Assembly (NCBI RefSeq): GCF_026343335.1
Contig: NZ_JAPELX010000001.1
Coordinates: 2,356,001-2,420,000, forward strand
DNA: 64,000 nucleotides
Source of the DNA: Streptomyces sp. NBC_00078
GTDB lineage: Bacteria; Actinomycetota; Actinomycetes; Streptomycetales; Streptomycetaceae
Direction: 5' to 3'
The position numbers were made by a program, and so were the translations under genes. Of the stretch, positions 18,700 through 29,075 are shown piece by piece. Under the pieces are notes generated by a model. The model was not told the DNA's origin. It saw only the letters and a program-made list of their open reading frames with translations, and searched no databases. How positions within the stretch are numbered: position 1 is the stretch's first letter; each line of letters begins with the position of its first letter.

Positions 18700-19683
18700 T
18701 CAGAAGCGGTACTGCTCGTCGTACCCGTTCCCCTGCGCCTGCCCCTGCGCCTGTCCCTGACCGTTGTCGTCCTGGTAGGGGTACGGCTGCTCCTGCGGGA
18801 GCTCGCCGCCGTAGGTCTCGTCGGTGCGCTGCTGCGGGACCCACACGCCGCCGGCCGGGGTCTCGCCGCCGTAGGTGCCGGTGGCGTACTGGTCCTGTCC
18901 GTAGCCCTGTTGCGCGTACTGACCGTAGGTGGCGTCGTAGCCGCCGCCGTAGGTCTGGGTGCCGATGTACGGGTCGGAGTAGGCGGCGTACTGCTGCTGG
19001 CCGGTGGTGTCGTAGCCGTACTGCTGCTGGTCGTACCCGGAGTAGTCGTACGCGTAGGCCTGATCGCTGCCCTGGGCCGCCGTCGCGTACTGGTCCTGGG
19101 CCTGGCCGGCGTTCGCGTAGGAGGGGTCGCCGGCCGCGGTGTACGCGTTGTCGTTGTATATGCCGTACGAGCCGGTGTCGTCGGGCAGGGGCTGCGGTTC
19201 GTACACCGCGGTGGACTCGGCGGCCGTGGGCTCGGCAGCGGAGCGGGCGGGGGTGAAGACGTCGTCGCGGTCGTACTCGTCGTCCTTGTACGACACGCTC
19301 TCGCGGTTGTAGGCGGCCGCCTGGTCGCCGTATCCGCTCTCATCCGGCTCGAGGTCGGAGACCTCCAGGGTCGGGTCCTGACGGTCCGCCGTGCCACGCC
19401 TGCGCTTGGTGCCGGCGCCGTCCTCGTCGGGGCGCTTTACCGCCCAGCCCGAGGAGAAGCCACGGCGGAACGACAGCGTGACGTATGTCTGGCCGACCGC
19501 GAACGCGGCCGCGCCAAGGCCGATGACGATCACCTGCGAGATCAGCACCCCGGCCACGACGCACAGGAAGCCGGCGAAGGCGAGCAGTCGCCAGCGCAGC
19601 CGTGCCTTGTACTGCAGCAGCACCTCACCCAGCAGCCACAGCGCGACGATTCCGAACGCGATGTAGAGGACCGTATAGCCCAT
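18700..19683 (-). CDS. Membrane protein with long Tyr/Gln/Gly-rich tail
   Basis: 327 aa. The N-terminal third is membrane embedded (spans about 2-22, 31-50 and 52-70). A basic patch (KRPDEDG...KRRRG, about 80-96) follows, then a roughly 210-residue cytoplasmic low-complexity tail dominated by Y, Q, G, D and A, with many YGQ, YDQQQY and TYGG units. Such composition resembles prion-like or phase-separating domains; that function is inference. ATG 19683 is preceded by GAGAGGGG. Conserved in streptomycetes as I recall, but of unknown function. Lies between the CrtI-like gene and metF. Confidence 0.8.
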   Translation of the reverse strand: MGYTVLYIAFGIVALWLLGEVLLQYKARLRWRLLAFAGFLCVVAGVLISQVIVIGLGAAAFAVGQTYVTLSFRRGFSSGWAVKRPDEDGAGTKRRRGTADRQDPTLEVSDLEPDESGYGDQAAAYNRESVSYKDDEYDRDDVFTPARSAAEPTAAESTAVYEPQPLPDDTGSYGIYNDNAYTAAGDPSYANAGQAQDQYATAAQGSDQAYAYDYSGYDQQQYGYDTTGQQQYAAYSDPYIGTQTYGGGYDATYGQYAQQGYGQDQYATGTYGGETPAGGVWVPQQRTDETYGGELPQEQPYPYQDDNGQGQAQGQAQGNGYDEQYRF

Positions 19684-19739
19684 GTACGCCCCTCTCCCAG
19701 TCGCCGCTACGCAGTGTGTCGTATACCCGTGCGGCCGGT

Positions 19740-20672
<933 letters not shown>

Positions 20673-20752
20673 TTAACCAGGGGTGGGCGGTCCCCCAACC
20701 GAGCGCCGGAAATTTGCCCGTTTTGTCGACTTGTTGTCCACCCCTTGGACAA

Positions 20753-20794
20753 CCTGCCCGCTCAGGGATTCCGCCTGCCCGCTCAGGGATTCCG
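20753..20794. repeat. Perfect 21-bp tandem duplication across the thiE stop
   Basis: Two identical 21-base units, 20753-20773 and 20774-20794, abut. The thiE stop (20783-20785) lies in the second unit. The first unit carries the same last codons and an in-frame duplicate stop (21 is a multiple of three). Looks like recent slippage, harmless to the protein. Confidence 0.9.
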
Positions 20795-21439
20795 CAGCCG
20801 CTTCGCGAAGTCGGCCGCCGCCGCTCCGGGGTCGTCCGCCCCGGTGATCGCGCGGACGACCACCACCCGGCGGGCGCCGGCCGCGAGCACCTCGTCGAGG
20901 TTGCCGAGATCGATGCCGCCGATGGCGAACCAGGGGCGGTCGGTGCCGAGGGAGGCGGTGTACCGGACCAGGCCGAGGCCGGGAGCGTGCCGGCCGGGCT
21001 TGGTGGGCGTCGGCCAGCAGGGGCCGGTGCAGAAGTAGTCGACGCCCTCCTGGACGGCGGCGGCCGCCGCTTCCGCCTCCGCGTGCGTCGAGCGGCCGAT
21101 GAGGACGCCGTCGCCGAGGATCGCGCGGGCCGCGGGAACCGGGAGGTCGCCCTGGCCCAGGTGGAGTACGCCTGCGCCGGCGGCGTGCGCGATGTCCGCG
21201 CGGTCGTTGACCGCCAGCAGCTTGTCGTGACGGGCGCAGGCGTCGGCGAGGACCTCCAGGTGCTCCAGCTCCTCGGCCGCCTCCATGCCCTTGTCGCGCA
21301 GCTGCACGATGTCGACACCACCGGCCAGGACGGCGTCCAGGAACTCGGGCAGGTCGCCCTGGCGCCTGCGGGCGTCGGTGCACAGGTAGACGCGGGCGTC
21401 GGCGAGCCGGGCGCGTGCGGTGACGGCGGTGTCGGGCAT
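20783..21439 (-). CDS. thiE: Thiamine-phosphate synthase ThiE
   Basis: Joins the pyrimidine (HMP-PP) and thiazole phosphate moieties to make thiamine phosphate; 218 aa TIM barrel. Motifs: [10 protein letters not shown] (substrate phosphate side), [20 protein letters not shown], the flexible loop [12 protein letters not shown], and FAIGGID with the C-terminal phosphate-binding VVVRAI. ATG 21439. It is divergent in regulation from thiOSG: it is on the other strand and I see no TPP riboswitch upstream of it. Confidence 0.95.
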   Translation of the reverse strand: MPDTAVTARARLADARVYLCTDARRRQGDLPEFLDAVLAGGVDIVQLRDKGMEAAEELEHLEVLADACARHDKLLAVNDRADIAHAAGAGVLHLGQGDLPVPAARAILGDGVLIGRSTHAEAEAAAAAVQEGVDYFCTGPCWPTPTKPGRHAPGLGLVRYTASLGTDRPWFAIGGIDLGNLDEVLAAGARRVVVVRAITGADDPGAAAADFAKRLRNP

Positions 21440-21554
21440 ACGAGGGTCCCCCCGGTGTCGTTCCGTGTCGGCGGCGTACGGGCTCGGAGACGGCCGTGGC
21501 CGTCGGCCCCTGCGGACCTTGTCGAACCTGCGGGCCTGCGAGCCTGCGGGTCCG

Positions 21555-21591
21555 CGGCCTGGGGGCCGCAGTGAACCGCGGGCCCAGGCCG
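21555..21591 (-). terminator. Hairpin after Rv2175c-like gene
   Basis: 9-bp arms 21555-21563 and 21583-21591 enclose a second 4-bp inner hairpin. Lies between the 3' end of the Rv2175c-like gene and thiE, so a terminator or a thiE leader structure. It does not contain TPP-riboswitch core sequences. Confidence 0.45.
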
Positions 21592-21648
21592 TGGCCGGCC
21601 CCGGCCCCGGCCCGTACGCCGGACGGTGTTCGGATCAGCCTGTTCGGA

Positions 21649-22020
21649 TCAGACGGCGAGCGCCTGGGCCCGGCGCTTCACCTCCGTGCCTCGATTCTCG
21701 CTCAGAGCCTGCGCGGGGGTGCCGGGCAGGCTCTCGTCGGGGGTGAAGAGCCATTCGAGCATCTCTTCGTCGGTGAAGCCGTCGTCCCGCAGGAGCGTCA
21801 GAGTGCCGGCCAGGCCCTTGACGACCTTCTGCTCGACCCCGTCGATGAAGGCGGCGGGGACGTGCAGCGCACGGTTCTCACCACGGCGTACGGCGATGAC
21901 TTGGCCGTCCTTGACCAGCTGTCGCACGCGCGTCACCTCGACATCGAGCATCTCTGCGATGTCGGGCAGGGTGAGCCAGGCGGGGATGAGAGCATCGGTC
22001 TTTGCGTCAATCTCGGTCAC
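21649..22020 (-). CDS. Rv2175c-family DNA-binding protein
   Basis: 123 aa. An N-terminal winged helix-turn-helix (about 12-50: LTLPDIAEMLDVEVTRVRQLVKDGQ) precedes a conserved helical C-terminal region with GTLTLLRDDGFTDEEMLEWLF. This is the Rv2175c family; the mycobacterial member is reported to bind DNA and to be phosphorylated by a Ser/Thr kinase. A PASTA kinase gene lies about 4 kb away. GTG 22020 begins the conserved TEIDAK end; GTG 22044 is also in frame. Confidence 0.85.
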   Translation of the reverse strand: MTEIDAKTDALIPAWLTLPDIAEMLDVEVTRVRQLVKDGQVIAVRRGENRALHVPAAFIDGVEQKVVKGLAGTLTLLRDDGFTDEEMLEWLFTPDESLPGTPAQALSENRGTEVKRRAQALAV

Positions 22021-22086
22021 GGAATCAAGCCTGCCATCCCGCACTGACAGCCGGAAGCCAGGAGCGTCCGACCTGTGGCTTTTGCA

Positions 22087-23307
22087 CTAGATCGCGGCGG
22101 CTTTCAATGGCTTCGCCGGATCCGCGAGCAGCTCCGGGTCCATCGGCGTTCCCGCCTCGATCAGCCGTCTGCCCTGCGCCAGGTCCCGCGGCCTGCCCAC
22201 CGCCAGCAGGGCGGCCAGCCGGTTCTCGCGCAACCAGCAGACGGACCAGGCGGGTCCCGACGGGTCGCCGCGCCACAGGGTCGTGTCGGCGGACGTGTGG
22301 TGGCCGGCGTACTGGACGAAGCGGCCGAACTGCTCGGACCAGAAGTACGGGACCGGGTCGTAGACCGCCAGGGGTTCGTCGGTGGCCTCGCCGACGATGT
22401 TCGCCGCCACCGTGCGCGGCCCCTGGAGGGCATTGTCCCAGTGGTGGACCAGCAGGCGCTCGCCATATCTCCCCGAAGGGAAGGACGCGCAGTCTCCGAC
22501 GGCGTAGACGTCCGGTGCGGACGTGCGCAGGTGGGTGTCGGCCACGACCTCGCGGTGCGCGCCGAGTTCGATGCCGGAGCCGGTCAGCCAGGCCGTGGCG
22601 GGGCGCGCGCCGATGCCGACCACGACCGCGCCCGCGGGCAGCCGCGTGCCGTCGTCCAGGACGACCGCTCCGGGCTCGACGCGCTGCACGCGCGCGTGCG
22701 TACGCAGCACGGCGCCGGCATCGGCGTACCAGGCCGCCATCGGTGCGGCCACCTCGGCCGGCAGCGCTCCCGCGAGCGGCCGGTCCGCGGCCTCGACGAC
22801 GGTCACCGCGCAGCCGGACTCGCGCGCGGCGGTGGCGAACTCGGCGCCGATCCAGCCCGCGCCGACGACCACGATGTCGTGCTGCCGCGCGAGCACGGGC
22901 CGCAGTCGCTCGGCGTCGTCCAGGGTGCGCAGCAGATGCACGCCGGGCACGCCCTCCGTGCCCGGCAGGGTGATCGGCTCGGCGCCGGTGGCGAGGACCA
23001 GGACCTCGTACGGGACAGGCCCGGCCTCGGTGTCCAGTTCGTGCTCGCCGGGACGCACGCCGAGCACCTCGCGGCCCAGTTGCAGTTCGATGCCGAGCGC
23101 CTCGAAGTCGACGTCGAAGGCGGAGCCCTCGGACTTGCCGAGCAGGACGGCCTTGGACAGCGGCGGCCGGTCGTACGGCTGGTGGGGCTCGGCGCCGATC
23201 AGTGTGACGGTGCCGTCGAAGCCCTTTTCGCGCAGGGCGACGGCGGTCTGCACGCCGGCCATCCCCGCGCCGACGACGACCACGCGCCGCGCCGGTGACG
23301 TGCTCAT
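22087..23307 (-). CDS. Ferredoxin-reductase-like FAD/NAD(P) oxidoreductase
   Basis: 406 aa pyridine-nucleotide disulfide-type flavoprotein. The FAD fold VVVGAGMAGVQTA (about 9-21), the RPPLSK motif of ferredoxin/putidaredoxin/rubredoxin reductases, the NAD fold VVVGAGWIGAEFA (about 147-159), and YAVGDCA (FAD ribityl Asp) are all present. No CxxC active site, so it is not a disulfide reductase. A P450, ferredoxin or nitrite reductase partner is not adjacent. ATG 23307; an upstream GTG at 23328 is possible. Confidence 0.88.
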   Translation of the reverse strand: MSTSPARRVVVVGAGMAGVQTAVALREKGFDGTVTLIGAEPHQPYDRPPLSKAVLLGKSEGSAFDVDFEALGIELQLGREVLGVRPGEHELDTEAGPVPYEVLVLATGAEPITLPGTEGVPGVHLLRTLDDAERLRPVLARQHDIVVVGAGWIGAEFATAARESGCAVTVVEAADRPLAGALPAEVAAPMAAWYADAGAVLRTHARVQRVEPGAVVLDDGTRLPAGAVVVGIGARPATAWLTGSGIELGAHREVVADTHLRTSAPDVYAVGDCASFPSGRYGERLLVHHWDNALQGPRTVAANIVGEATDEPLAVYDPVPYFWSEQFGRFVQYAGHHTSADTTLWRGDPSGPAWSVCWLRENRLAALLAVGRPRDLAQGRRLIEAGTPMDPELLADPAKPLKAAAI

Positions 23308-23360
23308 TTCCCGCCTCTGCTCGCTCACCTGATCACCATAGACAACTGACAATTCGTCAG

Positions 23361-23711
23361 TCAGCGGTCGTGCTCAGTGACCTGCTCCACAACACTTGTC
23401 CCGCTGCCCGGCTGCGACTCCCACTCCCAGGTCTCCTCCAGCCGCACCCGCCGGTCCGGCAGTTCCACCACCGTCGACACGCAGTGCCCCGAGGACGTCG
23501 TCCCGTCGTGCTTGAGCTGGACGTAGCGGAAGTCCAGCCGGTCCCCCGTCCGGGTACCCACCAGATGCCCGCGTACGACGTCACCGCCCGCGTACTCGGC
23601 CCAGATCGCCCCGTCCTTCTCGTGGTACGTGAACCGGGTACGGGTACCCACCTGACCTGGGGCCTGGTCGGCGACGGGCGCGAGAACGAGGCCGTCGAGC
23701 GAGCGGGGCAT
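23361..23711 (-). CDS. Conserved small protein, lipocalin/FABP-like beta barrel (hypothetical)
   Basis: 116 aa with alternating beta-strand pattern (FTYHEKDGAIWAEYAGGDVVRGHLVGTR, then LDFRYVQLKHDG, then a charged WEWES strand). Similar proteins are often labelled N-acetylglutamate synthase in databases without support; I would not use that name. ATG 23711 has AAGGAG upstream. Its stop overlaps an ACTGAC-N5-GTCAGT inverted repeat (23345-23361) located upstream of the flavoprotein gene. Confidence 0.7.
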   Translation of the reverse strand: MPRSLDGLVLAPVADQAPGQVGTRTRFTYHEKDGAIWAEYAGGDVVRGHLVGTRTGDRLDFRYVQLKHDGTTSSGHCVSTVVELPDRRVRLEETWEWESQPGSGTSVVEQVTEHDR

Positions 23712-23768
23712 GGCAGAGGGCTCCTTACAGAGGCGCGGCGGGTCGGGCTAGGGTGGCCAACGTACAAG

Positions 23769-23863
23769 CACTCGCGGGAGCCCGGACGCACCGGGCTGAG
23801 AGGGAGGCTGGCGGCCTCCGACCGTACGAACCTGATCCGGGTCATGCCGGCGAAGGGAGGGGC
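23769..23863 (+). ncRNA. TPP riboswitch (THI element)
   Basis: The conserved thi-box core is present: GCGGGAGC at the 5' arm, CTGAGAGGGAGG near 23796-23807, then the second conserved helix CCTGATCCGGGTCATGCC (23831-23848) and closing GGCGAAGGGAGG. The AAGGGAGG ribosome site of thiO forms the 3' end of the element, so TPP binding should hide it and block translation initiation. In Streptomyces such elements sit ahead of thiC and thiO. Confidence 0.95.
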
Positions 23864-23872
23864 TGGACGCCC

Positions 23873-25027
23873 ATGTCGTCACGTACGTCAGACGTCCTCG
23901 TGATCGGGGGCGGAATCATCGGCCTGGTCACTGCCTGGCGGGCCGCGCAGCACGGGTTGACCGTGGCCGTCGTGGACCCCGAACCGGGCGGCGGGGCCGC
24001 CCAGGTGGCCGCCGGGATGCTGGCCGCCGTCACCGAGCTGCACTACGGCGAGCAGACCCTGCTCGGCCTCAATCTGGAGTCGGCCCGCCGCTACCCGGAC
24101 TTCGCGGCCGAGCTCACCGACCTCACGGGCCTCGATCTCGGCTACCGCCAGTGCGGCACGCTCGCCGTCGCCCTGGACGCCGACGACCGTGCCCACCTGC
24201 GCGAACTGCATGTCCTGCAGCGGCAGTCGGGGCTCGATTCCGAATGGCTGTCGGGGCGCGACTGCCGGCGCCTGGAGCCGATGCTCGCGCCCGGCGTGCG
24301 CGGGGGGCTCAGGGTCGACGGCGACCACCAGATCGATCCGCGGCGCCTGGCACGCGCGCTCGTGGCGGCGTGCGAGCTGGCGGGCGTGGTCTTCCACCGC
24401 GCGTGGGCCGAGCGCTTCCACGTCGTACAAGAGCGGGCCACCGGTGTCACCACGGCGGACGGTGACGAGCTGGGCGCGGGCCAGGTGGTGCTGGCCGCCG
24501 GCAGCCTCAGCGGGCGCCTCCCGGGCGTCCCGGACGACGTGCTGCCGCCCGTGCGGCCGGTGAAGGGGCAGGTGCTGCGGCTGACCGTGCCGAAGCGGTA
24601 CGCGCCGTTCCTGAGCCGCACCGTGCGCGCGGTCGTCCGCGGCAGCCATGTCTACCTGGTGCCGCGCGAGAACGGCGAGCTGGTCGTGGGCGCGACCAGC
24701 GAGGAGCTGGGCTGGGACACGACGGTCACCGCGGGCGGCGTGTACGAGCTGCTGCGCGACGCGCACGAGCTGGTGCCCGGGATCACCGAGCTGCCGTTGA
24801 CGGAGACGCGCGCGGGCCTGCGTCCCGGCTCCCCGGACAACGCGCCGCTGCTCGGCCCTACGCAGCTGCCCGGACTCCTGCTGGCCACCGGCCACTACCG
24901 CAACGGCGTGCTGCTCACGCCGGTCACCGGCGACGCCATGGCGCACGTCCTGACCATCGGCGAACTCCCGGACGAGGCCCGTCCGTTCACCCCGAGGCGT
25001 TTCGCGCTCATGGAGCAGCCCGCATGA
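23873..25027 (+). CDS. thiO: Glycine oxidase ThiO
   Basis: FAD enzyme (384 aa) that oxidises glycine to dehydroglycine (iminoacetate) for thiazole synthesis. The N-terminal VIGGGIIGLVTAWRAA fold (about 10-25), the DAO-type GGGAAQVAAGMLA motif, the central LAAGSLSG and the C-terminal LLATGHYRNGVLLTP are typical. ATG 23873 is served by AAGGGAGG within the TPP riboswitch. First gene of thiO-thiS-thiG, with a 4-base overlap to thiS. Using ThiO rather than ThiH fits an aerobe. Confidence 0.95.
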   Translation: MSSRTSDVLVIGGGIIGLVTAWRAAQHGLTVAVVDPEPGGGAAQVAAGMLAAVTELHYGEQTLLGLNLESARRYPDFAAELTDLTGLDLGYRQCGTLAVALDADDRAHLRELHVLQRQSGLDSEWLSGRDCRRLEPMLAPGVRGGLRVDGDHQIDPRRLARALVAACELAGVVFHRAWAERFHVVQERATGVTTADGDELGAGQVVLAAGSLSGRLPGVPDDVLPPVRPVKGQVLRLTVPKRYAPFLSRTVRAVVRGSHVYLVPRENGELVVGATSEELGWDTTVTAGGVYELLRDAHELVPGITELPLTETRAGLRPGSPDNAPLLGPTQLPGLLLATGHYRNGVLLTPVTGDAMAHVLTIGELPDEARPFTPRRFALMEQPA

Positions 25028-25224
25028 ACATCTCCGTCAACGGTCAGGCGCGGGAGTTCACTCCCGGCACCGCTCTCGACTCCGTCGTACACACGCTGAC
25101 CCCGGCCTCCTCCGGAGTGGCCGCCGCCCTGAACGAAACCGTCGTCCCACGCGCCGAGTGGCCGTCGACGTCCCTCCGCGAGGGAGACCGCGTCGAGATC
25201 CTCACCGCCGTCCAAGGAGGCTGA
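25024..25224 (+). CDS. thiS: Sulfur carrier protein ThiS
   Basis: 66-aa ubiquitin-like carrier ending in Gly-Gly, the residue that is adenylated and then thiocarboxylated before handing sulfur to ThiG. Short beta-grasp pattern MNISVNGQ... and VEILTAVQGG. ATG overlaps the thiO stop by four bases (ATGA). Three bases separate its stop from the thiG ATG. Confidence 0.95.
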   Translation: MNISVNGQAREFTPGTALDSVVHTLTPASSGVAAALNETVVPRAEWPSTSLREGDRVEILTAVQGG

Positions 25225-26022
<798 letters not shown>

Positions 26023-26140
26023 ACGGACGTTCGACACTGGCCGGAACTCGCTGCGATGTCCGTCACAGCTCGGCTGCAGTCACGCCCCGATCCCGCAGGA
26101 ATCGACGGCCCTGTCAGTCACGGCTCGTACACTCACCTGC

Positions 26141-28063
26141 GTGGATACGACCCTTCAGGACCCTCTGGTCGGGCAGGTGCTCGACGGGCGCTATCGCGTG
26201 GAGGCGCGGATCGCGGTCGGCGGGATGGCCACGGTCTACCGGGCCCTGGACACCCGCCTCGACCGGGTGCTCGCGCTCAAGGTGATGCACCCCTCGCTCG
26301 CCGCCGACGGCACCTTCGTCGACCGGTTCATCCGGGAGGCGAAGTCCGTCGCCCGGCTGGCCCATCCGAACGTCGTGCAGGTCTTCGACCAGGGCACCGA
26401 CGGGTCGTACGTCTATCTCGCCATGGAGTATGTCGCCGGGTGCACCCTGCGGGACGTGCTGCGCGAGCGCGGGGCGCTGCAGCCGCGCGCCGCTCTGGAC
26501 ATCCTGGAGCCGGTGCTGGCCGCGCTCGGTGCCGCGCACCGCGCCGGTTTCGTGCACCGGGACATGAAGCCGGAGAACGTGCTGATAGGAGATGACGGCC
26601 GGGTCAAGGTCGCCGACTTCGGCCTCGTCCGCTCCGTGGACACGGTCACCAACACCACCGGGACCATCCTCGGCACCATCTCCTACCTCGCGCCGGAGCA
26701 GATCGAGCACGGCACCGCCGACCCCCGGGTCGACGTGTACGCGTGCGGTGTCGTCCTGTACGAGATGCTCACAGGCGACCGGCCGCACTACGGGGACTCC
26801 GCGGCCACCGTCCTCTACAAGCACATCCACGAGGACGTCCCGCCGCCGTCGGCCGCGGTGCCGGGGCTGGCGTACGAACTGGACGGGCTGGTCGCGTCGG
26901 CCACCGCCCGCACTCCCGACATCCGTCCGCAGGACGCGGTGGCGCTGCTCGCGCAGGCGCGCGAGGTGCGCGCCACGCTCAGCGTGGACCAGCTGGACGC
27001 GATGCCCCCGCAGGCGCTCGTCTCGGACCACCGGGACATCTCCGCGGACCGTACGAGCGTGATCCCGCGCGGGCTGACGGTGCAGCGCCCGCTGCCGGTG
27101 AACGAGGACGACGACCGGCAGGCGCTGCACCACACCAGCGTGCTGGAGACTCCCCCACCGCTGCCCAGGCGCCGCCGCGGCAGGCGCGGTCCGCTCGCGA
27201 TCGTCGTCGCGGTGCTGCTGATCCTCGGGGTCGGCGCGGGTGTCTGGTACATCAACTCCGGCCAGTTCACCAAGGTCCCGCCGGTGCTGGCGAAGACCCA
27301 GGTGGAGGCGCGGAAGCAGCTGGACGACGCCGGGCTGGACCTCGGCCGGGTCAAGCACGCCTACAGCGACACGGTGAAGCGGGGCACGGTCATCAGCTCC
27401 GACCCCGTGCCCGGCACCCGCGTCCGCGACAACGCGTCCGTGACGCTCACCCTCTCCGACGGCCCGGAGACCGTGCAGGTGCCCGACCTGGAGAGCCGGA
27501 CGCTGGCCGAGGCGAGAGCACAGCTGAAGCAGCACAGCCTCGATCCCGGCATGGTCACCCGCGAGTTCAGCGACGACATCCCCAGGGGCTCCGTGATCTC
27601 CACGGACCCGGAGGCGGGCACGAAGCGGCACGCGGGCTCCGCGATCGCGCTGGTCGTCAGCAAGGGCAGCCCGGTGGACGTGCCGGACGTCACCGGTGAG
27701 GACCTTCAGGACGCGAAGGCGGACCTGGAGGACGCGGGCCTGACGGTGAAGGTCGCCCCCGAGCGGGTCAACTCCGAGTACGACCAGGGGCAGGTCGCCG
27801 CGCAGACACCCCGGGGCGACACCCAGGCCGCCGAGGGCGACACGGTGACGCTGACCCTGTCCAAGGGCCCCGAGATGATCGAGGTCCCGGACGTCACCGG
27901 TGACAACGTCCACGACGCGAACAAGGCCCTGAAAGACGCCGGCTTCAAGGTCGACGAGGACCGCGGTCTGCTCGGACTGTTCGGCGACACCGTCAAGAGC
28001 CAGTCCGTGGAGGGCGGGGACAAGGCGCCCAAGGGGTCGACGATCACCATCAAGATCCGGTGA
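26141..28063 (+). CDS. PASTA-domain Ser/Thr protein kinase
   Basis: Transmembrane Hanks-type kinase of 640 aa. The kinase domain spans about 17-275: Lys47 in LALKVM, catalytic HRD at 139-141 (HRDMKPEN), DFG in VADFGLV, and APE in YLAPEQ. An acidic/Pro linker follows, then one membrane span (about 350-370) and four extracytoplasmic PASTA repeats (about 372-640), which bind muropeptides or lipid II. GTG 26141 lies eight bases after TACACT, a possible -10, so the message may be leaderless. It differs from the PknB beside the division/FtsW-PBPA operon and is probably an additional cell-wall sensor kinase. Confidence 0.94.
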   Translation: MDTTLQDPLVGQVLDGRYRVEARIAVGGMATVYRALDTRLDRVLALKVMHPSLAADGTFVDRFIREAKSVARLAHPNVVQVFDQGTDGSYVYLAMEYVAGCTLRDVLRERGALQPRAALDILEPVLAALGAAHRAGFVHRDMKPENVLIGDDGRVKVADFGLVRSVDTVTNTTGTILGTISYLAPEQIEHGTADPRVDVYACGVVLYEMLTGDRPHYGDSAATVLYKHIHEDVPPPSAAVPGLAYELDGLVASATARTPDIRPQDAVALLAQAREVRATLSVDQLDAMPPQALVSDHRDISADRTSVIPRGLTVQRPLPVNEDDDRQALHHTSVLETPPPLPRRRRGRRGPLAIVVAVLLILGVGAGVWYINSGQFTKVPPVLAKTQVEARKQLDDAGLDLGRVKHAYSDTVKRGTVISSDPVPGTRVRDNASVTLTLSDGPETVQVPDLESRTLAEARAQLKQHSLDPGMVTREFSDDIPRGSVISTDPEAGTKRHAGSAIALVVSKGSPVDVPDVTGEDLQDAKADLEDAGLTVKVAPERVNSEYDQGQVAAQTPRGDTQAAEGDTVTLTLSKGPEMIEVPDVTGDNVHDANKALKDAGFKVDEDRGLLGLFGDTVKSQSVEGGDKAPKGSTITIKIR

Positions 28064-28097
28064 CGGAGCACGTCAGGCTGCGTGACACCCTGAACGG

Positions 28098-28967
28098 GTG
28101 AAGAGTCAGCAGTCCCGCAACCCCGTCGGCGGCCATGTTCCCGTGGCCGGCGGTCTCCACTCCGTCGGCCTGTCGTACGCCCATGACCTGAAGGCCGAGA
28201 CGGTGCAGGTCTTCGTCGCCAACCCGCGCGGCTGGGCCACACCCGCCGGCAATCCGCGACAGGACGAGGAGTTCCGCGCGGCGTGCGAGGCCGAGTCGAT
28301 CCCGGCGTACGTGCATGCTCCGTACCTGATCAACTTCGGTTCGCACACCGAGGCGACCGTCGAGAAGTCCGTGGAGTCGCTGCGGCACTCGCTGCGGCGC
28401 GGGCGGGAGATCGGGGCGCTCGGGGTGGTCGTGCACACGGGCAGCGCGACCGGCGGCCGGGACCGCTCCGTAGCCCTGAAGCAGGTGCGGGAGCACATGC
28501 TGCCGCTGCTCGACGAGCTCACCCACGACGACGACCCGTTCCTGCTCCTGGAGTCGACCGCCGGGCAGGGCGCCTCGCTCTGCTCGCGGACCTGGGACTT
28601 CGGCCCGTACTTCGAGGCGCTGGACGCCCATCCGAAGCTCGGCGTCTGCCTGGACACGTGCCACATCTACGCGGCCGGCCACGATCTGACCGGCCCCAGC
28701 GGCATGCACCAGACCCTGGACCTGCTGGTGCACACCGTGGGCGAGGGCCGGCTGAAGCTGATCCATGCCAACGACTCCAAGGACGTGGTCGGCGCGCACA
28801 AGGACCGGCACGAGAACATCGGCGCCGGTCACATCGGCGAGGACCCGTTCCGGGCACTGATGACCCACCCCTCGACCGAGGGCGTACCGCTGGTCATCGA
28901 GACGCCCGGCGGCAAGGAAGGGCATGCCGCGGACGTGGAGCGCCTGAAGAAACTGCGCGATTCCTAG
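28098..28967 (+). CDS. nfo: Endonuclease IV (AP endonuclease)
   Basis: Zn-dependent apurinic/apyrimidinic endonuclease of base excision repair; 289 aa TIM barrel. Signatures: GHVPVAGGL, VHAPYLINFGS, HTGSATGG, LLESTAGQG, CLDTCHIYAAG and HANDSKDVVGAHKDRHENIG, together supplying the three-zinc site His/Asp/Glu residues. GTG 28098 follows the kinase stop by 34 bases on the same strand; possible co-transcription. Confidence 0.93.
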   Translation: MKSQQSRNPVGGHVPVAGGLHSVGLSYAHDLKAETVQVFVANPRGWATPAGNPRQDEEFRAACEAESIPAYVHAPYLINFGSHTEATVEKSVESLRHSLRRGREIGALGVVVHTGSATGGRDRSVALKQVREHMLPLLDELTHDDDPFLLLESTAGQGASLCSRTWDFGPYFEALDAHPKLGVCLDTCHIYAAGHDLTGPSGMHQTLDLLVHTVGEGRLKLIHANDSKDVVGAHKDRHENIGAGHIGEDPFRALMTHPSTEGVPLVIETPGGKEGHAADVERLKKLRDS

Positions 28968-29008
28968 GCGTTTCTTCAGGTGTTGAGGAATTCCCGCAAC
29001 ATCAGGGA

Positions 29009-29025
29009 ATACCCCTGGGGGGTAT
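29009..29025 (+). promoter_or_regulatory. CsoR-type copper operator overlapping a -10 box
   Basis: ATACCCC-TGG-GGGGTAT, a 7-bp perfect inverted repeat with a 3-base centre, closely matches the operator recognised by the copper sensor CsoR in actinobacteria as I recall it. It abuts TATAAG (29023-29028), a plausible -10, so binding would block the promoter of the DUF4396 gene. No csoR gene is in the window; regulation in trans is inferred. Confidence 0.7.
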
Positions 29026-29075
29026 AAGGGTTCTGCTCCATGCGGGAACCGTCACCTGACATTGGGGGCAGCGCC

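Noticed and set aside
21440..21648. TPP riboswitch upstream of thiE
   Set aside because: Hairpins are present, but neither CTGAGA nor the CCTGATC...TGCC core is found on the minus strand; only thiO has the element.
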